NCBI GenBank assembly: GCA_964006375.1
Contig: OZ023265.1
Span: 156,776,547-156,840,546, forward strand
Reading direction: 5' to 3'
DNA length: 64,000 nucleotides
Origin: Tillus elongatus
Lineage: Eukaryota; Arthropoda; Insecta; Coleoptera; Cleridae
Shown here: one piece after another, positions 60,083 to 64,000 of the stretch
How positions within the stretch are numbered: the stretch's first letter is position 1
How the letters are laid out: each line of letters begins with the position of its first letter
The notes under the pieces: model-generated
Database searches by the model: none
What the model saw: the letters and a program-made list of their open reading frames with translations, nothing else
Told to the model about the DNA's origin: nothing
Made by a program: the position numbers and the translations under genes

Positions 60083-60340
60083 ATTAGTGAATTTTCGTTA
60101 AAAAAAATTCACTAATGGGGAGATCCCGACTTTTGAAATTTGAAAAAATCTTTGGAAATGAGGACCCTAGAACCCATATCCGGGGTCAGTTTCAATTTTT
60201 ATATGTTATATAAAAAGTGAACTATACACCAAAATTTAGATTTCTATGTTACAAGAATAAAAAATTATAATAAAATATTTTGTGCCAGATCATTTTGATG
60301 AAAAGTCACTACCATAACGCACTTGCTGCGTCCAGGCTTT
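60083..60340 (+). mobile_element. HINE-like element, shortest complete copy (no TA tract)
   Basis: A head palindrome (TTAGTGAATTTTCG and AAAAATTCACTAA), CCCATATCCGGGGTCAGTTT, 80 bp of body (TTTTGTGCCAGATCATTTTG) and the 3' hairpin end CACTACCATAACGCACTTGC-TGCGTCCAGG. At 258 bp it shows which parts are kept even in the smallest copy: both ends. Confidence 0.7.
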
Positions 60341-60344
60341 TCAT

Positions 60345-61215
60345 CTATCAGATCGGTTCAGAAAATCCTAACGCTTCAATCAACGTTTCTCGCCACTGAC
60401 TGTTCTGTTTTCATAGGTATTTAAAATATAGTAAATATAATTATAATCAACATGAGACTTTTTTCGTAACAATAGTCACGAAGCAGTTTCGTCTTATCGC
60501 CTGGAAAATTGACCAACACCATGGCATGTGCTACAAGATACAAGCTACTTTACGCTTCGTCCGGAAGGTAGAGCATGGGGTTATTCAACTTTCTCAAACA
60601 AAGAGTCACTGCAAATATAAAAGTTATGATGGAGAGCCACAGCATAGTTTTATGCTATGGGTTAGCATTTAGTTATTTCACTCTTGTTGTTTTAAAATTA
60701 ATAAACGATGATATTAGTATTTTTTCCCAATCATTCATCTAGTAGTGACCCATACGGAAGTAGTTTATCTTGAGAGTTGTTATGATTGGAACGACTTGAT
60801 AACCCTAAGCGGTTCACTGTTTATCTTACATTATTTAACTGTTTCTTTCTTAAATAATCGTATTATGTATTCTTACACACCACAATATAATCTGACTTGC
60901 TTGTCACACTTTTTGAGAAAATTGTTTTTCACAATTTGAGTAATATTAAGCAATCTGATTCTTTCTTATTGTATTTATTTTGTTTGGTCCACGTCGGTCT
61001 ATTTCCGTGACTATCGCCAATTATCGACGCCAGGGAGCAGCTTTACATTTATCATCTGGAAATTTCGACAAACTAATTTTCTCTTGTGAAGAGAGTAGGA
61101 ATCATCACCATGTCTAACATCGTGTGGTACACGGTACTAACGGATCTACGCCCCTATGATTGGCTAAACATGAAGAGATTCAACTTGCTTAAAGACGATG
61201 CCACAACGTTAGTTT
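60345..61215. other. Unassigned stretch
   Basis: No confirmed feature. An ATG frame from 61110 (MSNIVWYTVLTD) continues across the small retroposon below, but I cannot support it as a gene. Confidence 0.4.
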
Positions 61216-61220
61216 ACTTG

Positions 61221-61303
61221 TATAACAGTATGTTTTTTTTTTTTTTTTTTTTTTGTTCCCTCAGGGCTCGTCCGCGGCCTTGCCGCCCCGATATAACAGT
61301 ATG
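61221..61303 (-). mobile_element. 59-bp truncated retroposon with 12-bp target duplication
   Basis: TATAACAGTATG occurs at 61221-61232 and 61292-61303. Between them, read on the minus strand, are 37-38 bp of GC-rich sequence (GGGGCGGCAAGGCCGCGGAC) followed by about 21 A residues. A poly(A) end plus target duplication is the signature of LINE-driven insertion. The parent RNA is not identified. Confidence 0.75.
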
Positions 61304-61578
61304 TACTCTAAATGGTTTGTAGTTTTTACTGTGAATTCTGCTCTACTCTACTACTTCTACTCGTGATTGGGCCGAGGAGGCTTGGTTCTTACTTTTGGAT
61401 AAATTCTCCTTCATTTTAGGTGTGATTTGTAATGAGATATTCTTCTCTCTTGTCAAAATCTCCTGTTCTAGGGTTCATGGTTAATGGATTAATTTTTATT
61501 TGTGGAAGCTTTATTAAAATTTTTATTTCAATATTACAATTTTTTTTAATATGGCAGTAGTCTGATAGCCAGTGTTGG

Positions 61579-61579
<1 letters not shown>

Positions 61580-61655
<76 letters not shown>
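61580..61655. repeat. (TA)n microsatellite
   Basis: A 76-bp TA tract with no HINE-like head beside it. Confidence 0.9.
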
Positions 61656-61658
<3 letters not shown>

Positions 61659-61789
61659 GGTGTGTAATCAAATTTATGTGTAGCAAGGTTGCGCGGAATT
61701 TCAAGAGCAGTTGATGACATGGAAAAACTGCTAATGTATTGCCTACTTTCTAAAAATCGGAAAAAACTTAAAATTACCGATTTTTTCAT

Positions 61790-63390
<1,601 letters not shown>

Positions 63391-63394
63391 CTGG

Positions 63395-63615
63395 TCCATA
63401 CTACATACAGACTTGGAGACTACTTTTCTGGCTTCACTGCTGGGTTTCGTTTTAGTAGGTGAAGGACCTAGCCAGCGTGTAAGCTATCTTGAGCAAGTGG
63501 CCCTTCTGAATTCTAGATATTCAAGAATGTTCTTCAACGTTTCCGTAACCGGTTTCGCTGCTTGACAGCATCCTCAGACAGATAAAAATTGATTTGGTAC
63601 GAAATCACGACAACT
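63395..63615 (-). mobile_element. Hammerhead repeat of the third family, copy 2
   Basis: The sister of 47280-47505. It is followed by a TA tract and then by HINE-like body, whereas copy 1 has unrelated flank after its ribozyme, so the two share only the repeat unit. Confidence 0.7.
63541..63582 (-). ncRNA. Type I hammerhead ribozyme (CTGAGGA family), intact core
   Basis: On the minus strand: stem I CTGT (63578-63581) with ACGG (63543-63546), four pairs with one G.U. CTGAGGA is 63571-63577, which fits CUGANGA. One extra T (63570) precedes stem II GCTGT/GCAGC with loop CAA. GAAA is 63553-63556. Stem III is the loopless palindrome ACCGGT (63548-63553). The cleavage-site base is U (complement of 63547), allowed by the NUH rule. 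The extra base before stem II is the main doubt for activity. Confidence 0.65.
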
Positions 63616-63639
63616 GTAAATAATATATGTATAATATAT

Positions 63640-64000
<361 letters not shown>

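Noticed and set aside
61110..61322. A short ATG frame (MSNIVWYTVLTD) weakly like the WHK exons
   Set aside because: The likeness is limited to a few residues, there is no donor at the matching position, and the rest of the frame is altered by the small retroposon.

Overview
The window is AT-rich nuclear DNA from an arthropod, most likely an insect with a large repeat-filled genome. The evidence is the mix of families seen: Jockey/CR1-like, RTE-like, R2-like and I/R1-like LINEs, Penelope-like elements (PLEs) with GIY-YIG endonuclease pieces, Tc1/mariner-type DDE transposases with the GRR..WPPRSPDL signature common in insects, a THAP/P-element transposase, and many (TA)n tracts. I see no intact host gene, no rRNA gene and no true tRNA gene. 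Two short paralogous ATG exons with splice donors (38939-38989 and 56045-56089) are the only hint of host coding DNA. All clade names come from motifs read by eye.

Layout. 0-12 kb: 3' end of LINE family 1, an I-type RNase H fragment, PLE hammerhead repeats, then one hairpin-ended TA-microsatellite repeat (called HINE-like here, for its likeness to non-autonomous Helentrons) that carries a LINE and a complete mariner-like element nested in its TA tract (2325-5624); more HINE-like copies, a tRNA-like SINE, a nested minisatellite (9514-10150), a Jockey-like RT relic, and a diverged hammerhead-bearing inverted repeat (11330-12118). 12-24 kb: P-element/THAP9-like pseudogene, R2-like and RTE-like LINE relics, a full-length HINE-like copy, a 270-bp (TTA)n array. 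24-31 kb: a 4-kb CR1/Jockey-like LINE with ORF1, endonuclease and RT relics (minus), a mariner fragment, and the best LINE family 1 copy (432-aa RT). 31-43 kb: HINE-like copies, a solo hammerhead, an I-type LINE split by a tandem array of 306-bp hammerhead monomers flanked by a 16-bp target duplication (35.6-36.9 kb), and PLE pieces. 43-51 kb: near-complete LINE family 1 copy (minus), hammerhead repeat, and a PLE split by an L1-like LINE that is itself split by a SINE. 51-64 kb: a mariner-like element with a 2.08-kb tandem duplication, another LINE family 1 copy, mariner and R1-like fragments, a 59-bp retroposon, and a second copy of the hammerhead repeat.

The most notable theme is hammerhead ribozymes. 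At least three sequence families of type I hammerhead (CTGANGA core, stem II hairpin, GAAA, loopless palindromic stem III) occur in one 64-kb window. The 306-bp tandem monomers keep every core position and a 5-6 bp stem I, so they look like a metazoan retrozyme: a non-coding circular-RNA retroelement probably mobilised by PLE-type machinery. A second theme is that (TA)n tracts inside HINE-like elements act as landing sites for other transposons and as inversion and expansion points.
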